From assembly GCA_023417735.1 (NCBI GenBank), contig JAEZEK010000457.1, positions 1 to 14,617 of the forward strand: DNA of 14,617 bases. Direction: 5' to 3'. Numbering within the stretch: the first letter of the stretch is position 1; the number at the start of each line of letters is the position of its first letter. Made by a program: the position numbers and the translations under genes. Positions 1 to 7,284 of the stretch are shown here, one piece after another. The notes under the pieces are model-generated. The model did not search any database. It had not been told where the DNA came from and worked only from the letters and a program-made list of their open reading frames with translations. Source of the stretch: Pseudomonadota bacterium (lineage in GTDB: Bacteria > Pseudomonadota > Alphaproteobacteria > Rhizobiales > Afifellaceae).

Positions 1-177
1 GGACGGCCGGGTGGAGCCGGGCGGCGGGCCGCGGGCGGCCGGGGACGGGGCGGGTGCGGCGGGGGCGGGCGCGACGGCCGTCGGGCCGGGGAGCGGCGTG
101 GCCGCCTCCTGGGCAGAGGCGGGGTCGCAGAGTGCGGCGATCAGCAGCACCGATGCCAGGCGGATGGCGGACCTCAC
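1..177 (-). CDS. Secreted Ala/Pro-rich protein, N-terminal part only (cut by window edge)
   Basis: The frame is open from a GTG at 177-175 to the left edge (59 codons). It starts inside the stop of the thiE-like gene (GTGA overlap) with an AAGGGG Shine-Dalgarno-like run 5 nt upstream, so the two genes are probably translationally coupled. The product begins with a Sec signal peptide: MRSAIR basic end, a hydrophobic core LASVLLIAAL, then ASA|QE as a likely signal peptidase I site near residue 22. The mature start is a low-complexity Ala/Pro/Gly stretch, typical of a linker or a periplasmic protein with an unstructured N-terminus. The functional domain lies outside the window. From memory of gene order in Rhizobiales, a Sel1/TPR-repeat periplasmic protein is often found next to fba-thiE, but no repeat is visible here, so that is a guess. 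Confidence 0.6.
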   Translation of the reverse strand, partial: MRSAIRLASVLLIAALCDPASAQEAATPLPGPTAVAPAPAAPAPSPAARGPPPGSTRPS

Positions 178-836
178 GCCTGCCCCTTCCGGACAGTCGC
201 CTGCAGCCGTTCATGTGCGATCAGAACCGCTTCCGCGGGGCCGCCCGGATGCTCCCACACAGCCCTGTGGAGGGCCACGAAGCCCGCTCCGGTCTCGCCT
301 GCGGCGGATACGCTCTCCAGCGCATGCCCCGCCATGATCACGGCGGGGATCTCCATGAGGTCCGACCACCATTCCGCAAGTTCGAGCGCCCGGGGGTGCG
401 GCTCGTGCCGGATGTCGCCATGCGGCTGGCCGAAGAAGACGTAATCGGCGCCGGCCTCGCCGGCCTCCATCGCCGCGTGTCGGGTTCGAAGGCCCCCGGC
501 GCCCACGATCTGCTTCGGCGCGAAGCGCTCGACCGCCCGTTTCAGGTCGGCGATGCCGGTCGCGACGTGCACGCCGTCGGCGCGGGCGCGGCCGGCGGCG
601 CGGGTGTGCTCGGCCACCAGCGCGGCGGCGTTGTGGGCCTGGATGACGGGGACGAGGAGCGCGGCCTCCTGCTCGGCCGTTTCCTCGTTCGCTCCGGCGC
701 CGATCAGCACCGCCGCGACGAGGCCCGTGCCGAGCGCCGCCTCCATTGCGCGCGGAAACGTCTGGCGGTCGAAGCCGGCGGGCGTCACGAGATAGAGCAG
801 CGCTGCGTGCTCGTCAGGGTCGGTGATCTGGCCCAA
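174..836 (-). CDS. ThiE/TenI-like thiamine-phosphate-synthase family protein
   Basis: The product is 220 aa from a TTG at 836-834, the usual length of ThiE (TIM barrel; joins HMP-PP and thiazole phosphate to thiamine phosphate). Family marks are LYLVTP (residues 14-19), RADGVHV (85-91), a GAGG turn at 112-115, GADYVFFGQ (129-137) and a late strand IPAVIMAGH (163-171). It departs from canonical ThiE: the GQEDL-like segment after DGVH is VATGIADL, and the GPxFxTxTK-type phosphate loop after GADYV is FFGQPHGDIRHEP. Synthase activity is therefore uncertain; TenI-type or another role is possible. I chose TTG because GAGG lies 7 nt before it. The ATG at 887 would add 17 residues and lies upstream of the hairpin at 856-878. 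It follows fba and overlaps the next gene by 4 nt. Confidence 0.75.
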   Translation of the reverse strand: MGQITDPDEHAALLYLVTPAGFDRQTFPRAMEAALGTGLVAAVLIGAGANEETAEQEAALLVPVIQAHNAAALVAEHTRAAGRARADGVHVATGIADLKRAVERFAPKQIVGAGGLRTRHAAMEAGEAGADYVFFGQPHGDIRHEPHPRALELAEWWSDLMEIPAVIMAGHALESVSAAGETGAGFVALHRAVWEHPGGPAEAVLIAHERLQATVRKGQA

Positions 837-843
837 GCTGAGA

Positions 844-847
844 CCTC
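844..847 (-). promoter_or_regulatory. Ribosome binding site deciding the thiE-like TTG start
   Basis: On the minus strand, GAGG at 847-844 is followed by a 7-nt spacer and TTG at 836-834. The spacing fits, and the site lies just downstream of the 856-878 hairpin. It is the main reason for preferring TTG over the ATG at 887. Confidence 0.5.
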
Positions 848-855
848 GAAGCGAA

Positions 856-878
856 GAAGGAGGCGCACGGCCTCCTTC
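856..878 (-). terminator. Hairpin between fba and the thiE-like gene; probable intrinsic terminator or attenuator
   Basis: A perfect 9-bp inverted repeat, GAAGGAGGC / GCCTCCTTC, with a 5-nt loop starts 37 nt past the fba stop. On the minus strand it is followed by the pyrimidine-rich TTCGCTTC, a weak U tract, so termination may be partial. The 5' arm contains AAGGAGG (a perfect Shine-Dalgarno sequence) and the 3' arm its complement, so it could also act at translation. Confidence 0.6.
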
Positions 879-915
879 CCTGCACATGCCGATTCCGGCT
901 GATTTCGGGCGGACG

Positions 916-1947
916 CTATGCGGCCTGCCGCTCCATGTCCGGTTTCCAGGAGCCGAGCGCGGCAAGGCTGTTCATCCGGGCGCGGTGCGAGAACGCCTGC
1001 TGGCCGGCCCGTTCGTTCTCGGACTTGCCGCCCCAGGCCTGGAGCGCCGCCGCCTGCAGGGCACGGCCGTAGGAGAAGGTGAGCTTCCACGGCAGGTCGT
1101 ACATCGCGTTCATGGCCGCCAGATGCGCCGTCGCATCCTCGTCGGATTGCCCGCCCGACAGGAACGCGATGCCGGGAACGGCCGCCGGCACGGTGGACTT
1201 GAGGACGCGGACGGTCTTCTCGGCCACCTCTTCGACGCTTGCCTTCGTTCCCGACTTCTGGCCGGGCACCACCATGTTCGGCTTCAGCACCATGCCCTCC
1301 AGCGCGACGTTCGCGTCGAAGAGCTGGTCGAAGACCGTGTTGAGCGTCCACTCCGTCACTTCGTAGCAGCGCTCGATGTCGTGAGCCGAGTCTGGGCCGT
1401 CCATCAGCACCTCAGGCTCGACGATCGGCACGATGCCGTTCTCCTGGCACAGCGCGGCGTAGCGGGCGAGCGCATGCGCATTGGCCTGGATGCAGTTCCA
1501 CGACGGCCGTCCGTCGCCGATCGCGATCACCGCGCGCCATTTGGCGAACCTTGCGCCGAGGCCGTGATACTCCTTCAGCCGCTCCCGCAGGCCGTCGAGG
1601 CCTTCCGTGATCTGCTCGCCGGGGCTCAGCGCCATCGGCTTGGCGCCCGCGTCGACCTTGATGCCGGGCACCGCGCCGGCCGCCGTGATGAGCTCGGCGA
1701 GCGGCGTCCCGTCCCGGGCCTTCTGGCGAAGCGTCTCGTCGAAGAGGATGACGCCCGAGATGCAGTTCCGCATCGCGTCGTCCGCGCGAAACAGCATCTC
1801 GCGGTAGTTGCGCCGCGTCTCCTCGGTCGATTCCACGCCGATCGAATCGAAGCGCTTCTTGATCGTGCCGGAGCTCTCGTCCGCCGCAAGGATCCCCTTG
1901 CCCTCCGCCACCATGCGATTGGCTATGTCCTCGAGACGTTCGCTCAT
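916..1947 (-). CDS. fba: Class I fructose-bisphosphate aldolase
   Basis: The 343-aa protein is a Schiff-base (class I, animal/plant-type) aldolase: it reversibly cleaves fructose-1,6-bisphosphate to dihydroxyacetone phosphate and glyceraldehyde-3-phosphate in the cytoplasm. Visible signatures are LAADESSGT (20-28), KWR (136-138), the paired acids E178/E180 in VEPEV, the Schiff-base lysine K222 in VLKPNM, LSGGQSDEDAT (263-273) and FSYGRALQ (291-298), which carries the phosphate-binding Arg. The C-terminus ends in QAA and lacks the terminal Tyr of the vertebrate enzymes, as usual in bacteria. The start is supported by GGAGGAG 8 nt upstream. It lies 153 nt downstream of pgk, beyond a hairpin, so it probably has its own promoter, and a second hairpin follows its stop. 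No RuBisCO or other Calvin-cycle gene is seen, so glycolysis/gluconeogenesis is the likely role. Confidence 0.96.
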   Translation of the reverse strand: MSERLEDIANRMVAEGKGILAADESSGTIKKRFDSIGVESTEETRRNYREMLFRADDAMRNCISGVILFDETLRQKARDGTPLAELITAAGAVPGIKVDAGAKPMALSPGEQITEGLDGLRERLKEYHGLGARFAKWRAVIAIGDGRPSWNCIQANAHALARYAALCQENGIVPIVEPEVLMDGPDSAHDIERCYEVTEWTLNTVFDQLFDANVALEGMVLKPNMVVPGQKSGTKASVEEVAEKTVRVLKSTVPAAVPGIAFLSGGQSDEDATAHLAAMNAMYDLPWKLTFSYGRALQAAALQAWGGKSENERAGQQAFSHRARMNSLAALGSWKPDMERQAA

Positions 1948-1983
1948 GGTCGTCGCTCCTCCGTATGCTCGTGCATTGGGCTA

Positions 1984-2012
1984 CATTTGGACTGATTTCG
2001 CCGGCTCGCCAA
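1984..2012 (-). promoter_or_regulatory. Weak candidate promoter for fba
   Basis: On the minus strand TTGGCG (2012-2007) is followed by a 17-nt spacer and CAAATG (1989-1984), about 37 nt before the fba start. The -35 box is fair and the -10 box poor. It is reported because the pgk-fba gap contains a hairpin and some separate promoter is expected. Confidence 0.3.
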
Positions 2013-2072
2013 GGGCATCCGGGCGTACGGGAAGGGCGTCTGCCGCCGGAAGCCGGGTGTTCGGCATGCGGG

Positions 2073-2096
2073 GGCGGCGCGAAGCTCCGCGCCGCC
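2073..2096 (-). terminator. GC-rich hairpin just after pgk
   Basis: A perfect 9-bp stem, GGCGGCGCG / CGCGCCGCC, with a 6-nt loop starts 5 nt past the pgk stop. No T run follows on the minus strand, so it is not a classical intrinsic terminator. It may slow polymerase or protect the 3' end of the tkt-gap-pgk message. The rest of the 153-nt gap holds only the weak fba promoter candidate and the fba ribosome binding site. Confidence 0.45.
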
Positions 2097-2101
2097 GCCG
2101 G

Positions 2102-3298
2102 TCAGGCGCGGAGCGCTTCCACGCCGGGCAGGACCTTGCCTTCCAGCCATTCCAGGAAGGCGCCTCCGGCGGTCGAGACGTAGCTGAAGTCGTCGGCCAC
2201 GCCGGCATGGTTGAGCGCGGCGACGGTGTCGCCTCCGCCCGCGACCGAGAGAAGGCCGCCCGCGCGGGTCCGCTCGGCGGCGTGCTTCGCGGCGGCGACG
2301 GTCGCCCGGTCGAAAGGCGCGATCTCGAACGCGCCGAGCGGGCCGTTCCAGACCAGCGTCCGCGCCCGGTCGATCCAGCCGTTCACGGCCGCAACGGAGT
2401 CCGGGCCGACGTCGAGGATCATGCGATCCCGCGGCACGGCCGAAGCGTCGATCGTCTCGTTCGGCGCATTCGCGGCGAAGGCGGTCGCCGCGACGACGTC
2501 GGTCGGCAGCACGATGGCCGTGCCCGTCGTCTCGGCATCGGCCATGATCTGCCGCGCCGTGTCCAGCAGGTCGGGCTCGTAGAGCGACTTGCCGATCTCG
2601 ACGCCCTTGGCGGCAAGGAAGGTGTTCGCCATGCCGCCGCCGATCACGAGGGCGTCGACCCTGCGGATCAGGTTGCCGAGAAGCTCCAGTTTCGTGGAGA
2701 CCTTGGCGCCGCCGACCACGGCGACCACCGGGCGCTGCGGCGATCCGAGCGCGCCTTCGAGCGCCTCGAGCTCCTGCTGCATCGCGCGCCCGGCATAGGC
2801 CGGCAGGAGACGGGCCAGGCCCTCGGTGGAGGCATGCGCCCGGTGGGCGGCCGAAAAGGCGTCGTTCACGTAGAGATCGCCGAGCCGCGCGAGGTCCGCG
2901 GCGAAGGCGGGCTCGTTCTTCTCCTCGCCCGGATGGAAGCGGGTGTTCTCGAGCAGGATGATCCCGCCGTCGCCGAGCTCGGCGACCGCGCGCTCCGCCT
3001 CCGGGCCGATGCAGTCATCCGCGAAGCCGACCGGCAGCCCGAGGACGTCGGCAACGGAGGCCGCGACCGGCTCAAGCGACATCTCGGGCACGCGCCTGCC
3101 CTTCGGGCGCTCGAAATGCGCGAGGAGAGCGACCTTCGCCCCCCGCTCCGAAAGCTCCCTGATCGTGCCGGCGACCCGCTCGATGCGGGTGCGGTCGGTC
3201 ACGACGCCGTCCTTCACGGGGACGTTCAGGTCGACGCGGAGAAGGACGCGCTTGCCGGCGACCTCGCCGGCATCGTCGAGAGTACGGAATGCCCCCAT
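2102..3298 (-). CDS. pgk: Phosphoglycerate kinase
   Basis: The 398-aa protein has full family length. It transfers phosphate between 1,3-bisphosphoglycerate and ADP in lower glycolysis and gluconeogenesis. Signatures: RVDLNVP (21-27) and HFERPKG (61-67) of the 3-PG-binding N-domain, LLENTRFH (115-122), AHRAHAS (151-157), GGAKVSTK (196-203), GGGMANTF (220-227), the hinge/nucleotide segment WNGPLGAFE (317-325) and GGGDTVAA (354-361). In the HFxRPKG motif the residue before Arg-Pro is Glu rather than the common Gly. An acidic residue (Asp) occurs there in some alphaproteobacterial enzymes as I recall, so I read this as lineage variation. It starts 7 nt after the gap stop; the TGAGGCGG around that stop may serve as its ribosome binding site, implying translation coupled to gap. 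Confidence 0.97.
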   Translation of the reverse strand: MGAFRTLDDAGEVAGKRVLLRVDLNVPVKDGVVTDRTRIERVAGTIRELSERGAKVALLAHFERPKGRRVPEMSLEPVAASVADVLGLPVGFADDCIGPEAERAVAELGDGGIILLENTRFHPGEEKNEPAFAADLARLGDLYVNDAFSAAHRAHASTEGLARLLPAYAGRAMQQELEALEGALGSPQRPVVAVVGGAKVSTKLELLGNLIRRVDALVIGGGMANTFLAAKGVEIGKSLYEPDLLDTARQIMADAETTGTAIVLPTDVVAATAFAANAPNETIDASAVPRDRMILDVGPDSVAAVNGWIDRARTLVWNGPLGAFEIAPFDRATVAAAKHAAERTRAGGLLSVAGGGDTVAALNHAGVADDFSYVSTAGGAFLEWLEGKVLPGVEALRA

Positions 3299-3305
3299 CG
3301 CCGCC

Positions 3306-4313
3306 TCAGATGACCTTGGCCATCGCGACGGCGGTGTCGTTCATCCGGTTCGAGAAGCCCCACTCGTTGTCGTACCAGGAGAGGATCCGGCAGAAATTGC
3401 CGTCCATGACCTTGGTCTGGTCCATGTGGAACACCGAGGAATGGGGATCGTGGTTGAAATCGGAGGAGACGAGCGGCTCGTCGGTGTAGCCGAGAATGCC
3501 CTTCAGACGCTGCTCGGAGGCCGTGCGGATCGCCTCGTTGATCTCTTCCTTGGAGGTCTTGCGGCTCGCCACGAACTTGAAGTCCACGACGGAGACGTTC
3601 GGCGTCGGGACCCGGATAGAGACGCCGTCGAGCTTGCCGTTGAGCTCGGGCAGAACCAGGCCGACCGCCTTCGCCGCGCCGGTGGTGGTCGGGATCATCG
3701 AGAGCGCGGCGGCGCGGGCGCGGTAGAGATCCTTGTGGAGCGTGTCCAGCGTCGGCTGGTCGCCGGTGTAGGAGTGGATCGTGGTCATGAAGCCCTTCTC
3801 GATGCCGATCGCATCGTTGAGGACGGCGGCCACGGGGGCGAGGCAGTTGGTGGTGCAGGAGGCGTTCGAAACGATCTCGTGCTCGGCCGTCAGCTTGTCG
3901 TTGTTGACCCCGTACACGACCGTGAGGTCGGCATTCGTCGCCGGCGCGGAAATGAGGACGCGCTTGGCTCCGGCCTGGAGATGAGCGGCCGCCTTGTCGC
4001 GATCGGTGAAGAAGCCGGTGCACTCCATGACGATCTCGACGCCGAGGTCGCGGTGCGGAAGCTTGGACGGGTCGCGCTCGGCCGTGACCTTGATGGGGCC
4101 GCGCCCGACGTCGATCGTGTCGCCGTCCACCGTGACCTGGGCCGGGAAGCGGCCGTGGACCGAATCGTAGCGCAGGAGATGTGCGTTCGTCTGGACGGGG
4201 CCGAGATCGTTGATCGCGACGACTTCGATGTCGTCGCGGCCCGACTCCACCACCGCGCGCAGCACGTTCCTTCCGATCCGACCGAACCCGTTGATCGCCA
4301 CACGAACAGCCAT
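3306..4313 (-). CDS. gap: Type I glyceraldehyde-3-phosphate dehydrogenase
   Basis: The 335-aa protein oxidises glyceraldehyde-3-phosphate with phosphate to 1,3-bisphosphoglycerate. The Rossmann start is [12 protein letters not shown] (5-16). The catalytic cysteine is C153 in SNASCTTNC, and H180 in TIHSYTGDQ activates it. [13 protein letters not shown] (312-324) is the usual C-terminal signature. Asp36 after the second strand (INDL) is the residue that usually favours NAD over NADP. The pair that is Leu-Pro in the Bacillus NAD enzyme reads Thr191-Leu192 here, so strict cofactor choice cannot be settled from sequence. It starts 12 nt after tkt, with an AGGAGAG ribosome binding site overlapping the tkt TAG stop, and sits in the middle of the tkt-gap-pgk operon. 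Confidence 0.97.
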   Translation of the reverse strand: MAVRVAINGFGRIGRNVLRAVVESGRDDIEVVAINDLGPVQTNAHLLRYDSVHGRFPAQVTVDGDTIDVGRGPIKVTAERDPSKLPHRDLGVEIVMECTGFFTDRDKAAAHLQAGAKRVLISAPATNADLTVVYGVNNDKLTAEHEIVSNASCTTNCLAPVAAVLNDAIGIEKGFMTTIHSYTGDQPTLDTLHKDLYRARAAALSMIPTTTGAAKAVGLVLPELNGKLDGVSIRVPTPNVSVVDFKFVASRKTSKEEINEAIRTASEQRLKGILGYTDEPLVSSDFNHDPHSSVFHMDQTKVMDGNFCRILSWYDNEWGFSNRMNDTAVAMAKVI

Positions 4314-4325
4314 GAATCGTCTCTC

Positions 4326-6329
4326 CTAGGTTACCGTCTGCGGCTGTGCCAACCGCTCCAGAGCCAGTTCAACCACCCGTTCCGGCGTGATGCCGAAATG
4401 TGAATAGAGGGCTTCGTAGGGGCCACTCGCCCCGAACTCGTTCATCCCGACGAAGATGCCGTCGCTGCCGATGATCGCGTCCCAGCCCTGCCGGATGGCG
4501 GCTTCCACGCCGATGCGCACGGGTGCCGATCCGAGGATCTCGCGCCGATAGCTGCGGCCCTGCTCGGCGAAACGCTCGAAGGAGGGGACCGAGACGACGC
4601 GGGCGGCGTGGCCGCGTGCGTCGAGCCGGGCCTTGGCCTCGAGCGCGATCGCCACTTCCGACCCGGTCGCGAAGAGGCTCACCGCGGCATCGCCGTCGCT
4701 GTCGGCGACGACGTAGGCGCCGCGTTCGCAGCGGTTGTCCTCGTCGAATTCGCGCGGCAGCGCAGGGAGGTCCTGCCGGGTCAGCGCGAGCAGGCTCGGC
4801 CGGTGTCGGTCGTGCAGCGCGAGCTGCCAGCATTCCGCGGTCTCCACGGCATCGGCGGGCCGGTAGACGACGAGGTTCGGGATGGCGCGGAGCGCGGCCA
4901 GGTGTTCGACCGGCTGGTGCGTCGGCCCGTCCTCGCCGAGCCCGATGGAATCGTGGGTCATCACGTAGACGACGCGCTGCTTCATCAGGGCCGAGAGCCG
5001 GATCGCCGGCCGGCAATAGTCGGAGAAGACCAGGAACGTTCCGGAATAGGGGATGAGCCCGCCGTGCAGCGCCATTCCGTTCATGGCGGCCGCCATGCCG
5101 TGCTCGCGGATGCCGTAATGCACGAAACGGCCGTCATAGGCGCCGGGCCCGATGATGCCGAGGCCCGTGGTCCTGGTGTTGTTCGAGCCGGTGAGGTCGG
5201 CCGATCCGCCGATCGTGTCCGGGACCGCGGGGTTGATCCTCTCGAGCGCGAGCTCGGAAGCCTTCCGGGTCGCCATCTTCGGGCGCGTGTCGGCGAGCTC
5301 CGCCTTCAGCTTGCGGACCGCCTTGTCGAGGGCGGCGGGCGCTTCGCCGGAGAGCCGGCGCTCCAGCTCGCCGCGCTGCTGCGGATCGAGCCGGTCGAAG
5401 CGGGCGAGCCACTCCTTGCGCGCAGGACGCGAGCGCAGGCCGGCGAGCCGCCACGCATCGAGGGTGTCGGGGGGGATGTGGAAGGCTTCGTACGGCCAGT
5501 TCAGATGGACGCGCGCGGCCGCGATCTCCTCGGCGCCGAGCGGCGAGCCGTGGCAGGCGGCCTTGCCGCATTTCGTCGGCGCCCCGTAGCCGATGATGGT
5601 GCGCGCCGCGATGAGCGTGGGGCGGTCGCTCCGCCGCGCGTCGGCGAGCGCGGCGTCGATGTCGTCCGGGGCGTGGCCGTCAATCCGGACCGTGTTCCAG
5701 CCCGAAGCGGCGAAGCGGGCGAGCTGGTCCGTGGAATCCGACAGCGCGATGTCGCCGTCGATGGTGATCTTGTTGTCGTCGAAGAGGACGATCAGGCGGT
5801 TGAGCTTCAGGTGCCCGGCAAGAGCGATCGCCTCCTGGCTGATCCCCTCCATGAGGTCGCCGTCGGAGGCGAGCACATAGGTGTAATGGTCGACGATGCC
5901 GTCGCCGAACCGGGCGTTCATGACCCGCTCGGCGAGCGCCATGCCGACCGCCGTGGCGAGGCCCTGGCCGAGCGGCCCGGTCGTCGTCTCTATCCCGCTC
6001 GCATGGCCGTATTCCGGATGGCCCGCCGTGCGCGAGCCGAGCTGACGGAAGCGCTTGATCTCGTCTATCGTCATGTCCTCGTAACCGAGGAGATGGAGGA
6101 GCGCGTAAAGCAGCATCGACCCGTGCCCGGCCGAAAGCACGAAGCGGTCGCGATCGGGCCAGAGCGGATCCTTGGGGTCGAACTTCAGGTGCCGGGTGAA
6201 GAGCACGGTGACGAGATCGGCTGCGCCCATGGGAAGCCCGGGATGCCCGGACTTGGCGGCCTGCACGGCGTCCATGGCGAGCGCGCGGATCGCATTGGCC
6301 ATCAACGCGTGCTTCTCTGCGTCGGTCAT
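4326..6329 (-). CDS. tkt: Transketolase
   Basis: The 667-aa protein is a full-length thiamine-diphosphate enzyme moving two-carbon units between sugar phosphates in the pentose phosphate pathway. Order of domains: PP domain with SGHPG (27-31), AGHGS (67-71) and the TPP/metal motif SDGDLMEG through DDN (155-186); pyrimidine domain with GIREHGM (406-412; E409 activates TPP) and [15 protein letters not shown] (459-473); C-terminal domain with ATGSEV (554-559). The frame stays open to 6428, but I place the start at the ATG at 6329-6327: it gives the canonical N-terminus ([17 protein letters not shown]), has GAAGAG upstream, and the longer version would begin within the promoter at 6406-6433. It is the first gene of the tkt-gap-pgk operon, divergent from the DUF4164-like gene and zapA. 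Confidence 0.97.
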   Translation of the reverse strand: MTDAEKHALMANAIRALAMDAVQAAKSGHPGLPMGAADLVTVLFTRHLKFDPKDPLWPDRDRFVLSAGHGSMLLYALLHLLGYEDMTIDEIKRFRQLGSRTAGHPEYGHASGIETTTGPLGQGLATAVGMALAERVMNARFGDGIVDHYTYVLASDGDLMEGISQEAIALAGHLKLNRLIVLFDDNKITIDGDIALSDSTDQLARFAASGWNTVRIDGHAPDDIDAALADARRSDRPTLIAARTIIGYGAPTKCGKAACHGSPLGAEEIAAARVHLNWPYEAFHIPPDTLDAWRLAGLRSRPARKEWLARFDRLDPQQRGELERRLSGEAPAALDKAVRKLKAELADTRPKMATRKASELALERINPAVPDTIGGSADLTGSNNTRTTGLGIIGPGAYDGRFVHYGIREHGMAAAMNGMALHGGLIPYSGTFLVFSDYCRPAIRLSALMKQRVVYVMTHDSIGLGEDGPTHQPVEHLAALRAIPNLVVYRPADAVETAECWQLALHDRHRPSLLALTRQDLPALPREFDEDNRCERGAYVVADSDGDAAVSLFATGSEVAIALEAKARLDARGHAARVVSVPSFERFAEQGRSYRREILGSAPVRIGVEAAIRQGWDAIIGSDGIFVGMNEFGASGPYEALYSHFGITPERVVELALERLAQPQTVT

Positions 6330-6405
6330 CAGCAACTCTTCGTGGTGGTGGTCGAGACTGCAATCGCCTCCCAACGCGCAGCTTTCCGCTGTCTCGGCGG
6401 GCGGA

Positions 6406-6433
6406 CACATATCAGCTTGCCCCAGCATGTCAA
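6406..6433 (-). promoter_or_regulatory. Sigma-70 type promoter for tkt-gap-pgk
   Basis: On the minus strand a perfect TTGACA (6433-6428) is followed by a 16-nt spacer and TATGTG (6411-6406). Transcription should start near 6400, giving a leader of about 70 nt before the tkt ATG. A 9-bp inverted repeat (GGCGGGCGG at 6396-6404, CCGCCCGCC at 6465-6473) flanks it. Confidence 0.55.
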
Positions 6434-6517
6434 AGATGCCGATCGGTCGCGGGCGCGAAGCGGACCGCCCGCCAAACGCGAGTTCATGCGCTGCGGCAGA
6501 TCGCGGCCTGCAAGCTC

Positions 6518-6547
6518 TTGAACGTCAACGGCGCTTCGCCGCATAAG
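6518..6547 (+). promoter_or_regulatory. Candidate promoter for the DUF4164-like gene and zapA
   Basis: TTGAAC (6518-6523), an 18-nt spacer and CATAAG (6542-6547) lie about 57 nt before the ATG at 6604. A start point near 6554 would leave almost no leader for the upstream GTG at 6562, which supports the ATG at 6604. I see no structured RNA in the 274-nt divergent region 6330-6603 that holds this and the tkt promoter. Confidence 0.45.
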
Positions 6548-6603
6548 GGGAACCCGAAGGGGTGCGTCGCGACGGCCCGGCAGCAGGCGGACAACCGCAG
6601 ACC

Positions 6604-6885
6604 ATGTCAGACTCGGCGGCACGAGCGATCGCACGGATGGACCACGCGCTGGGCGAGCTGGAGTCTCTGCTGGTTCGAGCTCTGGACGACCGGGAGCAGG
6701 CGGGCCGGCTCGCCTCCGAGGTTCAGACACTCGGCATCGAACGGGCCAGGATCGCGGATGCACTCGACCGGGCCGAGGCGAAGATCGAGCGGCTCGAGCA
6801 CGTGAACCGAGAAGTCTCACGCCGCCTGGTGGCCGCGATGGAGACCATCCGCCAGGTTCTTCGGCCGGAGGACAGCACGCAGTGA
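6604..6885 (+). CDS. Small coiled-coil protein, DUF4164-like, upstream of zapA
   Basis: The 93-aa protein is nearly all helix-forming, with heptad-like Leu/Ile/Val spacing (LGELESLLVRAL near 15-26, then IERARIADAL, AEAKIERLEHV and LVAAMETIRQVL). It has no signal peptide, membrane segment or catalytic motif. In alphaproteobacteria a DUF4164 coiled-coil protein commonly sits between tkt and zapA; size, composition and place match, but the family name is inferred. The start is the ATG at 6604; an in-frame GTG at 6562 with GAAGGG in front is the alternative (107 aa). Its stop overlaps zapA by 4 nt (GTGA), so the two are co-translated. A structural role near the division apparatus is plausible but unproved. 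Confidence 0.8.
   Translation: MSDSAARAIARMDHALGELESLLVRALDDREQAGRLASEVQTLGIERARIADALDRAEAKIERLEHVNREVSRRLVAAMETIRQVLRPEDSTQ
6867..6871 (+). promoter_or_regulatory. Ribosome binding site deciding the zapA GTG start
   Basis: GGAGG at the end of the upstream gene lies 10 nt before GTG 6882 but 19 nt before the ATG at 6891. This favours GTG, which also overlaps the previous stop. Confidence 0.5.
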
Positions 6886-7271
6886 CATCGATGGCGCAAG
6901 TGACGGTCACGGTGAACGGCCGGACCTACCGGATGGCGTGCGAGGAGGGGCAGGAGGATCACCTGCTCGCGCTCAGCGAACGCTTCGACGGGACGATTTC
7001 TGAGCTCAAGGGTGCGGTCGGCGAGGTCGGCGACCAGCGCCTCCTCGTGATGGCCGGGATCCTCACGACCGACCGGCTCGACGAGACCGAGAAGCGCCTG
7101 AAGGCGGCGGAGGCGGAACTCGAGAGGCTCCGCGGGTCCAGGCGCGACATCGCGACCCACTACGAGGCGGTCGAGGCCGGCCTGATCGAGAGCCTCGAGA
7201 CCGCTGCCGCGCGGATCGAGGATCTGGCGCAGAGGCTGCGCGGGCAGGACGGGACCGAGCCGCAATCCTGA
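6882..7271 (+). CDS. zapA: Cell division protein ZapA
   Basis: The 129-aa protein matches ZapA, which binds and bundles FtsZ protofilaments at midcell. The N-terminal globular domain shows AQVTVTVNGRTYRMACEEGQ (residues 5-24), followed by HLLALSERFD and the conserved-type helix GDQRLLVMAGILTTDRL (50-66). From about residue 67 it is a long coiled coil with repeated Leu and Glu/Arg, as in the dimerising stalk of ZapA. Length is slightly above the roughly 110 aa of the Escherichia coli protein, within alphaproteobacterial range. It starts at a GTG overlapping the stop of the DUF4164-like gene. In many proteobacteria zapA is followed by 6S RNA and a 5-formyl-THF cyclo-ligase gene; here a TauE-type transporter begins 13 nt later. 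Confidence 0.9.
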   Translation: MTSMAQVTVTVNGRTYRMACEEGQEDHLLALSERFDGTISELKGAVGEVGDQRLLVMAGILTTDRLDETEKRLKAAEAELERLRGSRRDIATHYEAVEAGLIESLETAAARIEDLAQRLRGQDGTEPQS

Positions 7272-7284
7272 CCAGCCCCGCCCG

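Noticed and set aside
61..67. Glu in place of the common Gly in the HFxRPKG motif of phosphoglycerate kinase (residues 61-67 of the protein encoded at 2102-3298) as a sign of an inactive enzyme
   Set aside because: All other substrate and nucleotide residues are present and an acidic residue occurs at this place in some alphaproteobacterial enzymes as I recall. The start and end fields here give residue numbers, not window bases.
837..915. TPP riboswitch in front of the thiE-like gene
   Set aside because: The fba-thiE gap is under 80 nt and mostly occupied by a simple hairpin; the conserved CUGAGA and GAAYCUGA-type elements of the THI box are not arranged there.
4608..6521. Long plus-strand open frame (about 637 codons) opposite tkt, and similar ones opposite fba, pgk and gap (823-1995, 1808-3313, 2943-4403)
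   Set aside because: They mirror the codon pattern of the real minus-strand genes, show no family motif and have no supporting start signals.
7272..7284. 6S RNA (ssrS) after zapA
   Set aside because: Only 13 nt are available before the next gene; no room for a ~160-nt RNA.
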